Part shown: piece after piece, positions 52,363-61,448 of the stretch
Layout of the letters: every line of letters starts with the position of its first letter
Numbering within the stretch: position 1 is the first letter of the stretch
NCBI GenBank assembly: GCA_029976075.1
Contig: JARKNW010000087.1
Coordinates: forward strand, 1 to 64,000
From: Pleomorphomonas sp.
GTDB lineage: Bacteria > Pseudomonadota > Alphaproteobacteria > Rhizobiales > Pleomorphomonadaceae
DNA: 64,000 nucleotides
Reading direction: 5' to 3'
Program-made: the position numbers and the translations under genes
Notes under the pieces: generated by a model
The model's database searches: none
Told to the model about the DNA's origin: nothing
The model's input: the letters and a program-made list of their open reading frames with translations, nothing else

Positions 52363-52751
52363 GGGTAATCTCCTTGCCGCCGCTTATATCATTTTATGAT
52401 AGTATGCCCAAGTAGAAGCTGCCTTGGTCGCAAACGGGCAGCAGCATCGGCGGCGCTCCATACGAGCGTCGAGCCCGCTCGTCCCGAGGTCCTGCGCCTG
52501 CGCGCAGGATGACAATCTATCTATTTGTTTCATTTATATAATTTTGTCATCCTGCGCTTTAGGCGCAGGACCTCGGGCAGGATGGAGCGAGCGGCCGATA
52601 TCGGCCTCCCTAGCAACAGTTCCTCGCCGGCTCCCCTGCCGCCGCGCGCAGGTTGGCCGTTCAGCGCTCTTCGCCTGGACCCATGGAGTCGCTTGCCCAA
52701 GGTGGCGAGGGCGCGGGAGGTGTTTGGCCGAAGGGCGGTGGGGGCGCCGTT

Positions 52752-52800
52752 TCAGGTCGACGCGCCCATGTCATCCTCGTCCGGGTCGCGCGAGGCGACG
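52752..52800 (-). pseudogene. Remnant of a second ParE C terminus
   Basis: On the minus strand this segment reads ASRDPDEDDMGAST and a stop, comparable to SRYRDIGEEDMSVSS at the end of the intact ParE. It lies at the matching point of the flanking duplication (52620-52787), so a second toxin gene was probably present there and lost. Confidence 0.45.
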
Positions 52801-52922
52801 ATTTTGCTGTGACATAGGCTGCCGCGACGGAATACCGCCTTTCGGCGGGGCGGGAATGGGGCTATTTTGCCGTCAATCAGGGGCGGTTGGACCGCCCATT
52901 TGGGGAACATCGGTTTACGAAA

Positions 52923-53696
52923 ATGGGCATGGTATTGACTGCAAGGCAAGCGGTTGCGCTTGCGTTGGTGATGCCGATCGGCATCCTCTCCACAAAAGCC
53001 TATGCGGGTCAGTGGAACGGACTGTATCTAGGGGTTAGCGCGGGTGCCGCTCGAACGAGCTCGGACTACGGGACTGGTCCGGTCGATTTTCGTTGGAACT
53101 TGGCGTCACAACTAAGCCAGGGCATGTGGGACAGCGGCAATCAGGATCGGTCCAAGTTCGGACCAATCGGCGGCTTGTTCGCAGGCTATAATTTTCAGGT
53201 TGATTCCTTCGTTTTTGGCGGCGAGTTGGGCTTGAGCGCAGTTGACGCGGATTTGCAAAACACAGACACCTATCAATATACTGGGCTGAACCATTACTAT
53301 ACATATACGCAAGAAGCCAATGCCAGAGGTCTGCTTACGTTGCGTGGCCGCGCCGGGTATGCATTTGGCGACTCACTTCTATCGGTCACGGGCGGCATTG
53401 CCGGCACGTCACTCAAGACGAGGCTGGGCTACATCGATGATTACCCAGGAAGCGGGCAATATACCGCTGCGAACACGGAGACGACCGCCAAGGTGGGCTG
53501 GACGGCTGGTGTCGCCTATGAGCACAAGCTATCCGACGATATCGCCCTGAAAGCCGAGTTCGCCTATGTGGATTTCGGCAGTACAGGCTTTACCACGCCG
53601 GTATGGGCCGGAGACGGAAGTTATGAGGGTGGCATGCAGTACTCCTCCAACGTCCACATGAACATCTTCACCGTTGGCCTCGAAAAGAGGTTCTAG
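52923..53696 (+). CDS. Outer-membrane beta-barrel protein, Omp25/RopB-like
   Basis: This protein of about 257 residues has a signal peptide ending AYA-GQ near residue 28 and then the pattern of small alphaproteobacterial barrels: WNGLYLGVSAGAA, GGLFAGYNFQVDSFVFGGEL, LLTLRGRAGYAFGDSLLSV, ALKAEFAYVDFG, and a terminal TVGLEKRF ending in Phe, the barrel-assembly signal. It probably forms an eight-stranded barrel in the outer membrane. ATG 52923 begins directly at the signal peptide. A pair of palindromes follows its stop. Confidence 0.9.
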   Translation: MGMVLTARQAVALALVMPIGILSTKAYAGQWNGLYLGVSAGAARTSSDYGTGPVDFRWNLASQLSQGMWDSGNQDRSKFGPIGGLFAGYNFQVDSFVFGGELGLSAVDADLQNTDTYQYTGLNHYYTYTQEANARGLLTLRGRAGYAFGDSLLSVTGGIAGTSLKTRLGYIDDYPGSGQYTAANTETTAKVGWTAGVAYEHKLSDDIALKAEFAYVDFGSTGFTTPVWAGDGSYEGGMQYSSNVHMNIFTVGLEKRF

Positions 53697-53706
53697 AGCA
53701 CCCGCC

Positions 53707-53769
53707 GATCAGGTTGAATCAACCTGATCGAAAAGCGGCTGCTCCAGCAATAAACCTGGAGCAGCCGCT
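53707..53769. terminator. Two strong palindromes downstream of barrel gene
   Basis: GATCAGGTTGA (53707-53717) and TCAACCTGATC (53719-53729) form a perfect palindrome with a one-base centre. AGCGGCTGCTCCAG (53734-53747) pairs perfectly with CTGGAGCAGCCGCT (53756-53769). No T-run follows, so these could be mosaic-element pieces or transcript-stabilising hairpins. Confidence 0.6.
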
Positions 53770-53803
53770 GCACCGCCAAATGTTTCAATGTGTTCGGCGA
53801 ATG

Positions 53804-53913
53804 CTCCAGAGCAACTCCAGGAAAAGGGGGAACCGGTTTTCCGCCCGGAGTTGCGACTTAACAAAGAGGTAGAGGGTTTCCGGTGAACCTGTTTTCACCG
53901 GAAATGCTCTAGC
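53804..53913 (+). repeat. GAACCGGTTTT-type mosaic element (plus)
   Basis: AGAGCAACTCCAGGAAAAGG, then GGGAACCGGTTTTCCGCC, then ACTTAACAAAGAGGTAGAGG and a final ACCGGAAATGCTCTAG. It resembles the intergenic mosaic elements of rhizobia and overlaps the stop of the minus-strand oxidoreductase gene. Confidence 0.8.
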
Positions 53914-54898
53914 CGCAGCTCATTGCCGGCTCCCTCGCGGCCTCTATGGCCTTGTGCACGAGGGTGAGGGCCGCCGTGGCGCTTTCGGGGGTGAAAACCA
54001 GCGGTCGGTCGCCGGCGATGGCGTCGATGACGTTGGCGTAGAAATCCTGGTGGCGGGCGGGCTCGAGCGGCAGGCGCTCGCGCACCACCTTGCCGGCCCG
54101 CTCGGTGTGCAGCAGCGCCGTCGGCGTCTCGCCCTTGGCAAAGCTGGTCTCGTGCGGGATGACCAGCGAGCCCTTGCGGCCGTGGGCGACGATCACCGGC
54201 CCCAGCTCGCGGACGAAGGTGCTGGCGCGCAAGAGCACGCGATGGTCGGGGTAGCGGAAACGCACGTCGAAGAAATCGGTGGCGGCGCCGGGGCGGCGCA
54301 GCGAATCCATGTCGGCGGCGACCGAGACCGGCATGCCGAACAGGCTCAACATGCCGTCGACGAGGTGGATGCCGAGGTCGAACCAAGTACCGGCGCCGGG
54401 CAGGTCGTCTTCCTTCCACTGCTTGTGGGTGACGTGGGCGCGGTAGCGGTCGTAGTGCCATTCCAGCTCGACGAGATCGCCGAGGTCGCCGTTGTCGAGG
54501 TGGCGTTTCAGCGTCAGGAAATCGGCGTCGAGCCGGCGGTTGTGGAAAACGGCGAGGATGCGGCCGGAGGCCTCTGCCTGCCGCGTCAGGGCATGGGCGT
54601 CGTCGAGAGTGATGGTGACGGGCTTTTCGAGGACCACGTGCTTGCCGGCGGCGAGCGCCGCGCTGGCCATGCGGAAATGCAGCTCGTTGGGCGTGTTGAC
54701 GACCACCAGCTCGATCTGCGGATCGTCGAGCACCGCCTGGAAATCGCGAACGAACCGCACGCCCTCGGGCTCGCTGCCGTCGGGGCCGGACCGGCGCAGC
54801 AGCGTGGTGAGCCGGAGGCGCGGCTCGGCTTCGATCAGCGGCAGGTGAAACTCCCGCCCGGACATGCCCCAGGCACACAAGGCAACGTTGATGGTCAT
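53909..54898 (-). CDS. Gfo/Idh/MocA-family oxidoreductase
   Basis: This protein of about 329 residues has the family's dinucleotide-binding start (NVALCAWGMSGREFHLPLIE), VVVNTPNELHFRMASAALAA, the conserved catalytic lysine segment GKHVVLEKPVTITLDDA and GAGTWFDLGIHLVDGML. Such enzymes act on sugars, inositols or biliverdin with NAD(P). Substrate is unknown. ATG 54898 opens the dinucleotide fold; the longer frame adds residues with no features. It is not clearly in an operon. Confidence 0.9.
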   Translation of the reverse strand: MTINVALCAWGMSGREFHLPLIEAEPRLRLTTLLRRSGPDGSEPEGVRFVRDFQAVLDDPQIELVVVNTPNELHFRMASAALAAGKHVVLEKPVTITLDDAHALTRQAEASGRILAVFHNRRLDADFLTLKRHLDNGDLGDLVELEWHYDRYRAHVTHKQWKEDDLPGAGTWFDLGIHLVDGMLSLFGMPVSVAADMDSLRRPGAATDFFDVRFRYPDHRVLLRASTFVRELGPVIVAHGRKGSLVIPHETSFAKGETPTALLHTERAGKVVRERLPLEPARHQDFYANVIDAIAGDRPLVFTPESATAALTLVHKAIEAAREPAMSCG

Positions 54899-55021
54899 GA
54901 ATGGTCCCGTTCGCTGATCGCCGAACGGGCAGTATGGCCGTTTCGCCAGGGCTCGGCCAGATGAGGGCACTGAGAAATAAGGCTTATGTCGGCCGCCGCG
55001 TCTCGCCTCCCGGTGTTGCCC

Positions 55022-55555
55022 TCAAAGCCCCCACGTCGGGCCGCGGGCCGAAAGCTCGAACGGCATGGGGGCGCCGCACACCTCCACCGTGGGGCCGCCG
55101 AGGGCGTTCCAGCGGAAGAGGTTGAGGTGCCAGCCGCCCTCGATCTGCCGTGAGCGATCGATGATGCCATCGGCCCCGGCGGCGCGGGCGAGGTCGGCGC
55201 TTTGCCAGGACGGCGGCTCGCGGCCTTCGGCGAGGGCGTTGCGCCAGGACTGGTTCGAGCGATCGCGGTCGATGCCGAGGGCGAGGCAGGCGTCGAGATC
55301 GTGCTGGTCGAGCACCAGCGCGTCGCCGATCCGAAGCGGCACGACGACGCGCCGGCGACCGTCCTCGCGCATGTAGCCGGCCGTCGCCATGATCGCCCAT
55401 TCCGGCTGGGCGCTGGTGTAGAGCGCCGGCTGGCCGTGGCGGTGATAGCGCCCGGCGCTCTGTGGGCCCGGCGGATCGAGCACCCGGTCGACCCGCTCGA
55501 CGAGAACGGTGCGGAAGAAGCGGCCGGAGATCTTGCGGAAAGGCCCTGTGCTCAC
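55022..55555 (-). CDS. RES-domain protein, putative NAD-degrading toxin family
   Basis: This 177-residue protein resembles the RES domain: FRTVLVERVDRVLDPPGPQS near the start, then the conserved SAGRYHRHGQPALYTSAQPE with the family's Arg, Tyr and Ser/Glu positions, a middle VVVPLRIGDALVLD, and WQSADLARAAGADGIID at the end. Known RES toxins degrade NAD+ and are paired with Xre/DUF2384 antitoxins. No such antitoxin gene is adjacent. GTG 55555 with AGGGG nine bases upstream is the chosen start. It may be a solitary metabolic RES protein or a toxin whose partner is elsewhere. Confidence 0.7.
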   Translation of the reverse strand: MSTGPFRKISGRFFRTVLVERVDRVLDPPGPQSAGRYHRHGQPALYTSAQPEWAIMATAGYMREDGRRRVVVPLRIGDALVLDQHDLDACLALGIDRDRSNQSWRNALAEGREPPSWQSADLARAAGADGIIDRSRQIEGGWHLNLFRWNALGGPTVEVCGAPMPFELSARGPTWGL

Positions 55556-55729
55556 GTCATTGTCCCCTTGGATGCGGCGGCATTCTCCCCCGGATGTGTG
55601 ACGGTCCGTTGGCGGTCTCCCGGCGCCACCGGCGTGACGACCATTGGCCAAGTGGACAGGCCGCTGCAACAAATGGACACGCAGCGGTTTTGCCCCTAAT
55701 GTTTTGCCGGCTGAAGTTGGGGGATCATC

Positions 55730-56239
55730 TTGCATAAGCTATCGATTATCGGCGTGGTGGCCGTGGCCGCCGCGCTTGGCGCCTGCGCCAAAAGCCCGGA
55801 GAGCATTTCGCCGTCCTATGTCAGCGAGGTGAGCTACCAGGCCTGGAGCTGCCAGCAGCTCTCCGATGAAACGCTCCGCCTGTCCTCGGCCTATGCCTCG
55901 GCGGCGCAGCAGCAGGAAAAGGCGCGCACCAACGACGTGGTGGGCGTGATCTTCATTGGCCTGCCGGTGTCGAGCCTCAGCGGCGACAACATCGCCCCGG
56001 AGATCGCCCGCCTGAAGGGCGAGCAGGAAGCCGTGCGCAAGGCGATGGTGCTGAAGAACTGCTCGCCGGCCGCCGTTCCGCCGCCCGCGACGACCGCCAA
56101 GGCGCCGGCAACCAAGGCACCGGTGAAGCCGGCCCCGGTGGCTCCGGCCGCGGCGGCGCCGGCCGCGACGGTTCCGGCAACCACCGCGCCGGCCGTCACC
56201 GCCGCTCCGGCGGCGACGCAGGCACCGGCCAAGAAGTAA
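55730..56239 (+). CDS. Putative lipoprotein with Ala/Pro/Thr-rich tail
   Basis: This 169-residue protein has a lipobox (AAALGAC with Cys19) after a short hydrophobic core, so it is probably a lipoprotein. The folded part (SYQAWSCQQLSDETLRLSSA, then IGLPVSSLSGDNIAPEIARL and GEQEAVRKAMVLKNC) is about 85 residues with two cysteines and may carry one membrane-associated hairpin. The last 65 residues are almost only Ala, Pro, Thr, Val and Lys, a probable cell-wall-spanning or linker tail. Start TTG 55730 has a GGGGGA upstream. The gene is followed by a terminator. Confidence 0.7.
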   Translation: MHKLSIIGVVAVAAALGACAKSPESISPSYVSEVSYQAWSCQQLSDETLRLSSAYASAAQQQEKARTNDVVGVIFIGLPVSSLSGDNIAPEIARLKGEQEAVRKAMVLKNCSPAAVPPPATTAKAPATKAPVKPAPVAPAAAAPAATVPATTAPAVTAAPAATQAPAKK

Positions 56240-56651
56240 GGTTCCGACGACCATGACGAGCCGCCCGCCGAGCGATCGACGGGCGGCTTTGCTTTGTCGG
56301 TTGGGCGTGAGGGGCTCGGGGGCGTGCGCCGGGTTGCCAGTTGACCGCCGCCGCTTCCTCGAAGATTTCCGACGCGGGAAAATTTCCGGCGCGGTTGGAA
56401 CAAACGCGCGGGGGGAGACGTTGACCAGCCGTCTCCGTGATCGCGACCCGTGCCGCCGGGCCAATCTTCATCGCTCGTCGGGGGAGGCGCGTCACTGGCA
56501 TGTCGGCGATTGCCGACGTGCAGGTTGAAGCACGCCGCGACGGCTGTCGCGCCGCTCGGCCACGCCATGGAAGCGAGCCTTGCATCGCGTCCGGGATACT
56601 TGCGCCGCTGCCCTGGAACAACGGCCGTCACACACTCAAGGGAGCGCTGAA
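56240..56651 (+). terminator. Terminator hairpin in a 60-bp repeat, followed by a gap with no gene
   Basis: GCCGCCCG (56260-56267) pairs with CGGGCGGC (56280-56287), followed by TTTGCTTT. It lies in a 60-bp segment (56255-56314) that is almost exactly repeated at 57513-57572 on the other side of the PRC-barrel gene. The rest of this interval holds no gene. Confidence 0.7.
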
Positions 56652-57437
56652 ATGCTGTGGAATGCCTCCAAGATCAAGGGTTACACCGTCGCCGCCACCG
56701 ACGGCGACATAGGAACCGTCAGCGATCTGCTGTTCGACGATGAAAGCTGGCACATCCGCTGGCTCGTGGTGGACGCCAGCAGTTGGTTCACCGAACGCAA
56801 GATGCTGCTGCCGACCTCCACGCTGGGGCACGCCGACCAGCAGAACGAGAGATTTTCGGTCAGGCTGACCAAGCAGCAGGTCAAGGACAGCCCGGATATC
56901 GACACCCAGCGGCCGGTTTCGCGGCAGGCGGAGAGCGACATCTACGGCTACTACGGCTGGACTCCCTACTGGGGTGGCCTGTTCGTGGGCGGCTACGGCA
57001 GCGGCATGGCGGCACCCGTCGTCGCCCCCGTGTCGGATGCGCAGCGCATCCGCAGGGAGGCGGTCGAGGCGCAGCACAGCCGCGACGATCCGAACCTTCG
57101 CAGCATCAACGCGGTGGAGGGCTATTACATCCAGGCCACCGACGGCGATATCGGCCACGTCGAGGACATGCTGGTCGAGGAGTCGGACTGGAGCATCCAC
57201 TACCTGGTGATCGACACCAAGAACTGGTGGCCGGGCAAGAAGGTGCTGATCTCGCCGCGTTCGGCGCGGGACATCAACTGGGCGGACAAGACCCTTTTCC
57301 TCAACGTCGATCGGGAGCGGGTCAAGAACAGCCCCGAATATGACGCCTCGACCATTGTCGACCGCGCCTACGAGGACCGGTTCGGTGCCTATTACACCGG
57401 GGATGAGCCGGACTCCCGCCTGAGGCGGCACGGCTGA
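56652..57437 (+). CDS. Protein with two PRC-barrel domains
   Basis: This 261-residue protein has two PRC-barrel repeats: residues about 5-80 (VAATDGDIGTVSDLLFDD, WLVVDASSWF) and about 150-225 (IQATDGDIGHVEDMLVEE, YLVIDTKNWW). They are joined by a Gly/Tyr-rich linker (YGYYGWTPYWGG). PRC-barrels occur in photosynthetic reaction centre subunit H and in RNA-processing and stress proteins; here no photosynthesis genes are near. The protein may be stress-related. ATG 56652 follows GGAG at seven bases. The gene is flanked by 60-bp direct repeats. Confidence 0.85.
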   Translation: MLWNASKIKGYTVAATDGDIGTVSDLLFDDESWHIRWLVVDASSWFTERKMLLPTSTLGHADQQNERFSVRLTKQQVKDSPDIDTQRPVSRQAESDIYGYYGWTPYWGGLFVGGYGSGMAAPVVAPVSDAQRIRREAVEAQHSRDDPNLRSINAVEGYYIQATDGDIGHVEDMLVEESDWSIHYLVIDTKNWWPGKKVLISPRSARDINWADKTLFLNVDRERVKNSPEYDASTIVDRAYEDRFGAYYTGDEPDSRLRRHG

Positions 57438-57452
57438 CCCCGAACCCGCATA

Positions 57453-57494
57453 GGGACGGACACAGAACCGGTTCCCACCTTTGCTGGAGTTGGT
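57453..57494 (-). repeat. Partial GAACCGGTTTT-type mosaic element (minus)
   Basis: CAGAACCGGTTCCCACC and TTTGCTGGAGTTGG are present (reverse of CCAACTCCAGCAAA). Only the core and one flank are seen, so it is a truncated copy. Confidence 0.6.
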
Positions 57495-57512
57495 GCGGTC
57501 CCGCGCTTCCAA

Positions 57513-57572
57513 GACGAGCCGCCCGCCGAGCGATCGACGGGCGGCTTTGCCATGTCAGTTGGGCGTGAGGGG
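57513..57572. repeat. Second copy of the 60-bp terminator repeat
   Basis: It matches 56255-56314 except for about four positions near CTTTGTCGG/CCATGTCAG. The hairpin GCCGCCCG/CGGGCGGC is conserved. It also overlaps the end of the TetR gene (its final RPPLTPN codons). Confidence 0.8.
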
Positions 57573-58316
57573 CGGCCGGGCGACCGGCGGCTCCGGCCGG
57601 TCGGTGGCTTGCGGCGCGGCGAGGCGACCGGCGATGCGGTCGAGCCATTCGGCCATCAGGTGGCGCTCGCCCGGGGTGAGGGCGGCAAGGCAGTCGAGGT
57701 TGGCGCGCAGGGTGATGGCGGCGACCTCGGGCCCTTCGGCGGGCGCCGGGGCGGTGCCGGTGTCGCCTGGCGTGATGGCGGCGATCAGCGCCTCGCGGGC
57801 GGTGGCGGCAATGCCCATGTCGCGCGCTTCGGCCGGCATGGCGTTGAGCGTCAAGACGGTGCCGGTGGCAACGGCCTTGATGAGGGCGGCGGCGCGGCTC
57901 TCCTCCATCCCGAGGCGACCGGCGGCAGCCAGCGCCCGCACGAAATGGCGGAGCACGCCGAGGCCGGTGTCGCTGGCCGGCGCCGCGCGCGGTGCAACGA
58001 GGATGGCGTAGAGGGCGGGGTTGTCGACGCCGAAGGCGACGTGCAGGTCGAAGGCGCGGCGGAAGTTTTCCAGTGGATCGGTCGATTGCTGGCGCGTCGA
58101 TTTCGCCGCCACGTATTTCCAGAGGCCGTGCTCGGCGGTGGCGTCCAGCAGGCCCTGCTTGTCGCCAAACAATCGATAGAGGGTGGGCGCCTGCACGCCG
58201 GCCGCCGCCGCCACGGCGCGGGTGGTCAGCGCCGCCGCCCCGCCTGAGCGGAGCAGCGCCTCGGCCGCATCGAGGATGCGGGCACGGGCGGATCTGTCGT
58301 CGGACTCGGTCTCCAT
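57555..58316 (-). CDS. TetR/AcrR-family transcriptional regulator
   Basis: This 253-residue protein has the TetR DNA-binding region (ARILDAAEALLRSGGAAALT, TRAVAAAAGVQAPTLYRLFG, DKQGLLDATAEHG). The C-terminal ligand domain is longer than usual and ends in a Pro/Arg-rich tail (ATDRPEPPVARPPLTPN) encoded partly inside the 60-bp repeat. It is divergent from the SDR gene, and two overlapping inverted repeats in the gap are good operator candidates. Inducer is unknown. Confidence 0.9.
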   Translation of the reverse strand: METESDDRSARARILDAAEALLRSGGAAALTTRAVAAAAGVQAPTLYRLFGDKQGLLDATAEHGLWKYVAAKSTRQQSTDPLENFRRAFDLHVAFGVDNPALYAILVAPRAAPASDTGLGVLRHFVRALAAAGRLGMEESRAAALIKAVATGTVLTLNAMPAEARDMGIAATAREALIAAITPGDTGTAPAPAEGPEVAAITLRANLDCLAALTPGERHLMAEWLDRIAGRLAAPQATDRPEPPVARPPLTPN

Positions 58317-58355
58317 GGCCGGAGATTATCATTGGCAGCGGATCGCTGCTAGCGC

Positions 58356-58406
58356 CGATAACGGCATCATGTTATCGTTGATATCAGACTCAGGTTATCA
58401 ACGATA
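58356..58406. promoter_or_regulatory. Overlapping operators between TetR and SDR genes
   Basis: CGATAAC (58356-58362) pairs with GTTATCG (58371-58377). TATCGTTGATA (58373-58383) pairs with TATCAACGATA (58396-58406). The second ends just before the SDR start, so TetR binding would block transcription. Confidence 0.65.
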
Positions 58407-58417
58407 TGGAGCAAGCC

Positions 58418-59149
58418 ATGACCATCGAGCACAAGGTCGTCGTCATCACCGGCGCCGGCAGCGGCATCGGCCGCGCCACGGCGCTGCATCTCGGTTCGCT
58501 CGGCGCCAGGGTGGTGCTGGGGGCGCGGCGGGAGGCGCAGATCGCCGAGGTGACCGAGCGCATCCGGGCTGATGGTGGCGAGGCGGCCTATCGCGCTACC
58601 GACGTGACCAGGGCGGAAGAGGTGAAGGCGCTGGTGGCGCTGGCCGTCGAGCGGTTCGGGCGGCTCAATGTGATGATCAACAATGCCGGCGTGGCGCCGC
58701 TGTCGCGCCTCGACGAGGGGAAGGTGGGCGAGTGGGAGGCGATGATCGACGTCAACCTCCGGGGCGTGCTGAACGGCATCGCCGCCGCGCTGCCGGCCTT
58801 CGCCGAAGGCGGCGGCCACATCGTCAACGTCGTGTCGACGGCGGGCCTGAAGATCGTGCCGACCATGGGCGTCTACGCCGCCACCAAGAACGCCGTGCGG
58901 ACGCTGACCGAGGCGCTGCGCCAGGAGTCGCAAGCGGGGCTCAGGGTGACGGAGATCTCGCCCGGCTTCGTCGCCACCAACCTCGGCGACTCCATGGAGG
59001 ACGGGCCGGTGAAGGAGGCGATCGCGGCGCGCATGCGGGAGATCGCCCTGCCGCCGGAGGCGGTGGCGAAAGCCATCGCCTATGCCTTGGACCAGCCGCC
59101 GGAGGTGGAGATCGGCAGCATCGTCATCCGGCCGACGGTGCAGGACTGA
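58418..59149 (+). CDS. Short-chain dehydrogenase/reductase
   Basis: This protein of about 243 residues has the classical SDR cofactor loop VVITGAGSGIGRATAL, NNAGVAPL, the catalytic region VSTAGLKIVPTMGVYAATKN with Tyr-x-x-x-Lys, and a C-terminal SPGFVATNLG. The start ATG 58418 has GGAG six bases upstream; ATG 58406 is also in frame. It is probably repressed by the divergent TetR protein. Substrate is unknown. The gene is followed by the sigma-54 activator gene after about 130 bp. Confidence 0.9.
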   Translation: MTIEHKVVVITGAGSGIGRATALHLGSLGARVVLGARREAQIAEVTERIRADGGEAAYRATDVTRAEEVKALVALAVERFGRLNVMINNAGVAPLSRLDEGKVGEWEAMIDVNLRGVLNGIAAALPAFAEGGGHIVNVVSTAGLKIVPTMGVYAATKNAVRTLTEALRQESQAGLRVTEISPGFVATNLGDSMEDGPVKEAIAARMREIALPPEAVAKAIAYALDQPPEVEIGSIVIRPTVQD

Positions 59150-59277
59150 GGGACGGCAACGGGAAAGCCGACCGGAGCCATGGTGCCTTCTCGCCCCTGG
59201 GTCTGCCTCGCAGGCCGGGACGGCGAGGAAATCATCGGGACGGGACAAGCGGATAGCCCATCGCGCCGAGTTGCGAG

Positions 59278-61092
<1,815 letters not shown>

Positions 61093-61448
61093 GGGGGAGG
61101 GCTTGGCCGGTAAAGACAACCGTCGGGCACCTGAAGTCATGCGGTGCAGCGAACCGCCACAACACCTAAGCTAATGTCCGAAACGGGGCCGGAAGAGGAC
61201 AGGCAACTCGCGGGGGGCTTCATCAGAAAGCCGACGTACGGTCCACCGCCTCCTAGCGGCACTCCGCCTGTTGTCACGTTAGCCAAAAGCGGCCGGCCGA
61301 CTTGCAAGACGCGTCGTGCGCCCTCATTCAATCGCCGCCTCTTGGATTGCGACCACTTTGTATAGGACGAACATCGCGCTAATGCTGCTCAACACTCATG
61401 CGAATTTCGGTAGATCAATTTCAGGCAGCGCGCATACGGGGGGAGAGA
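61093..61448. other. Intergenic region before nuclease-NTPase gene
   Basis: Composition drops in GC through this 356-bp stretch. No gene, repeat core or strong promoter is seen with confidence; the longest frame (about 73 codons from 61144) has no recognised features. Confidence 0.4.

Larger units (their letters stand above)
51650..52787. repeat. Direct repeat flanking parDE, plus inverted palindromic pair
   Basis: 51650-51810 and 52620-52787 are about 80% similar copies of one sequence (for example GGTTGGCCGTTCAGCGCTC in both). They flank the parDE genes and an inverted palindromic pair (minus core 52452-52514, plus core 52544-52608 around TATTTGTTTCATTTATATAA). Confidence 0.75.

Noticed and set aside
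61144..61365. 73-codon frame before the nuclease-NTPase gene
   Set aside because: No ribosome binding site or recognisable features; Pro-rich run looks incidental.
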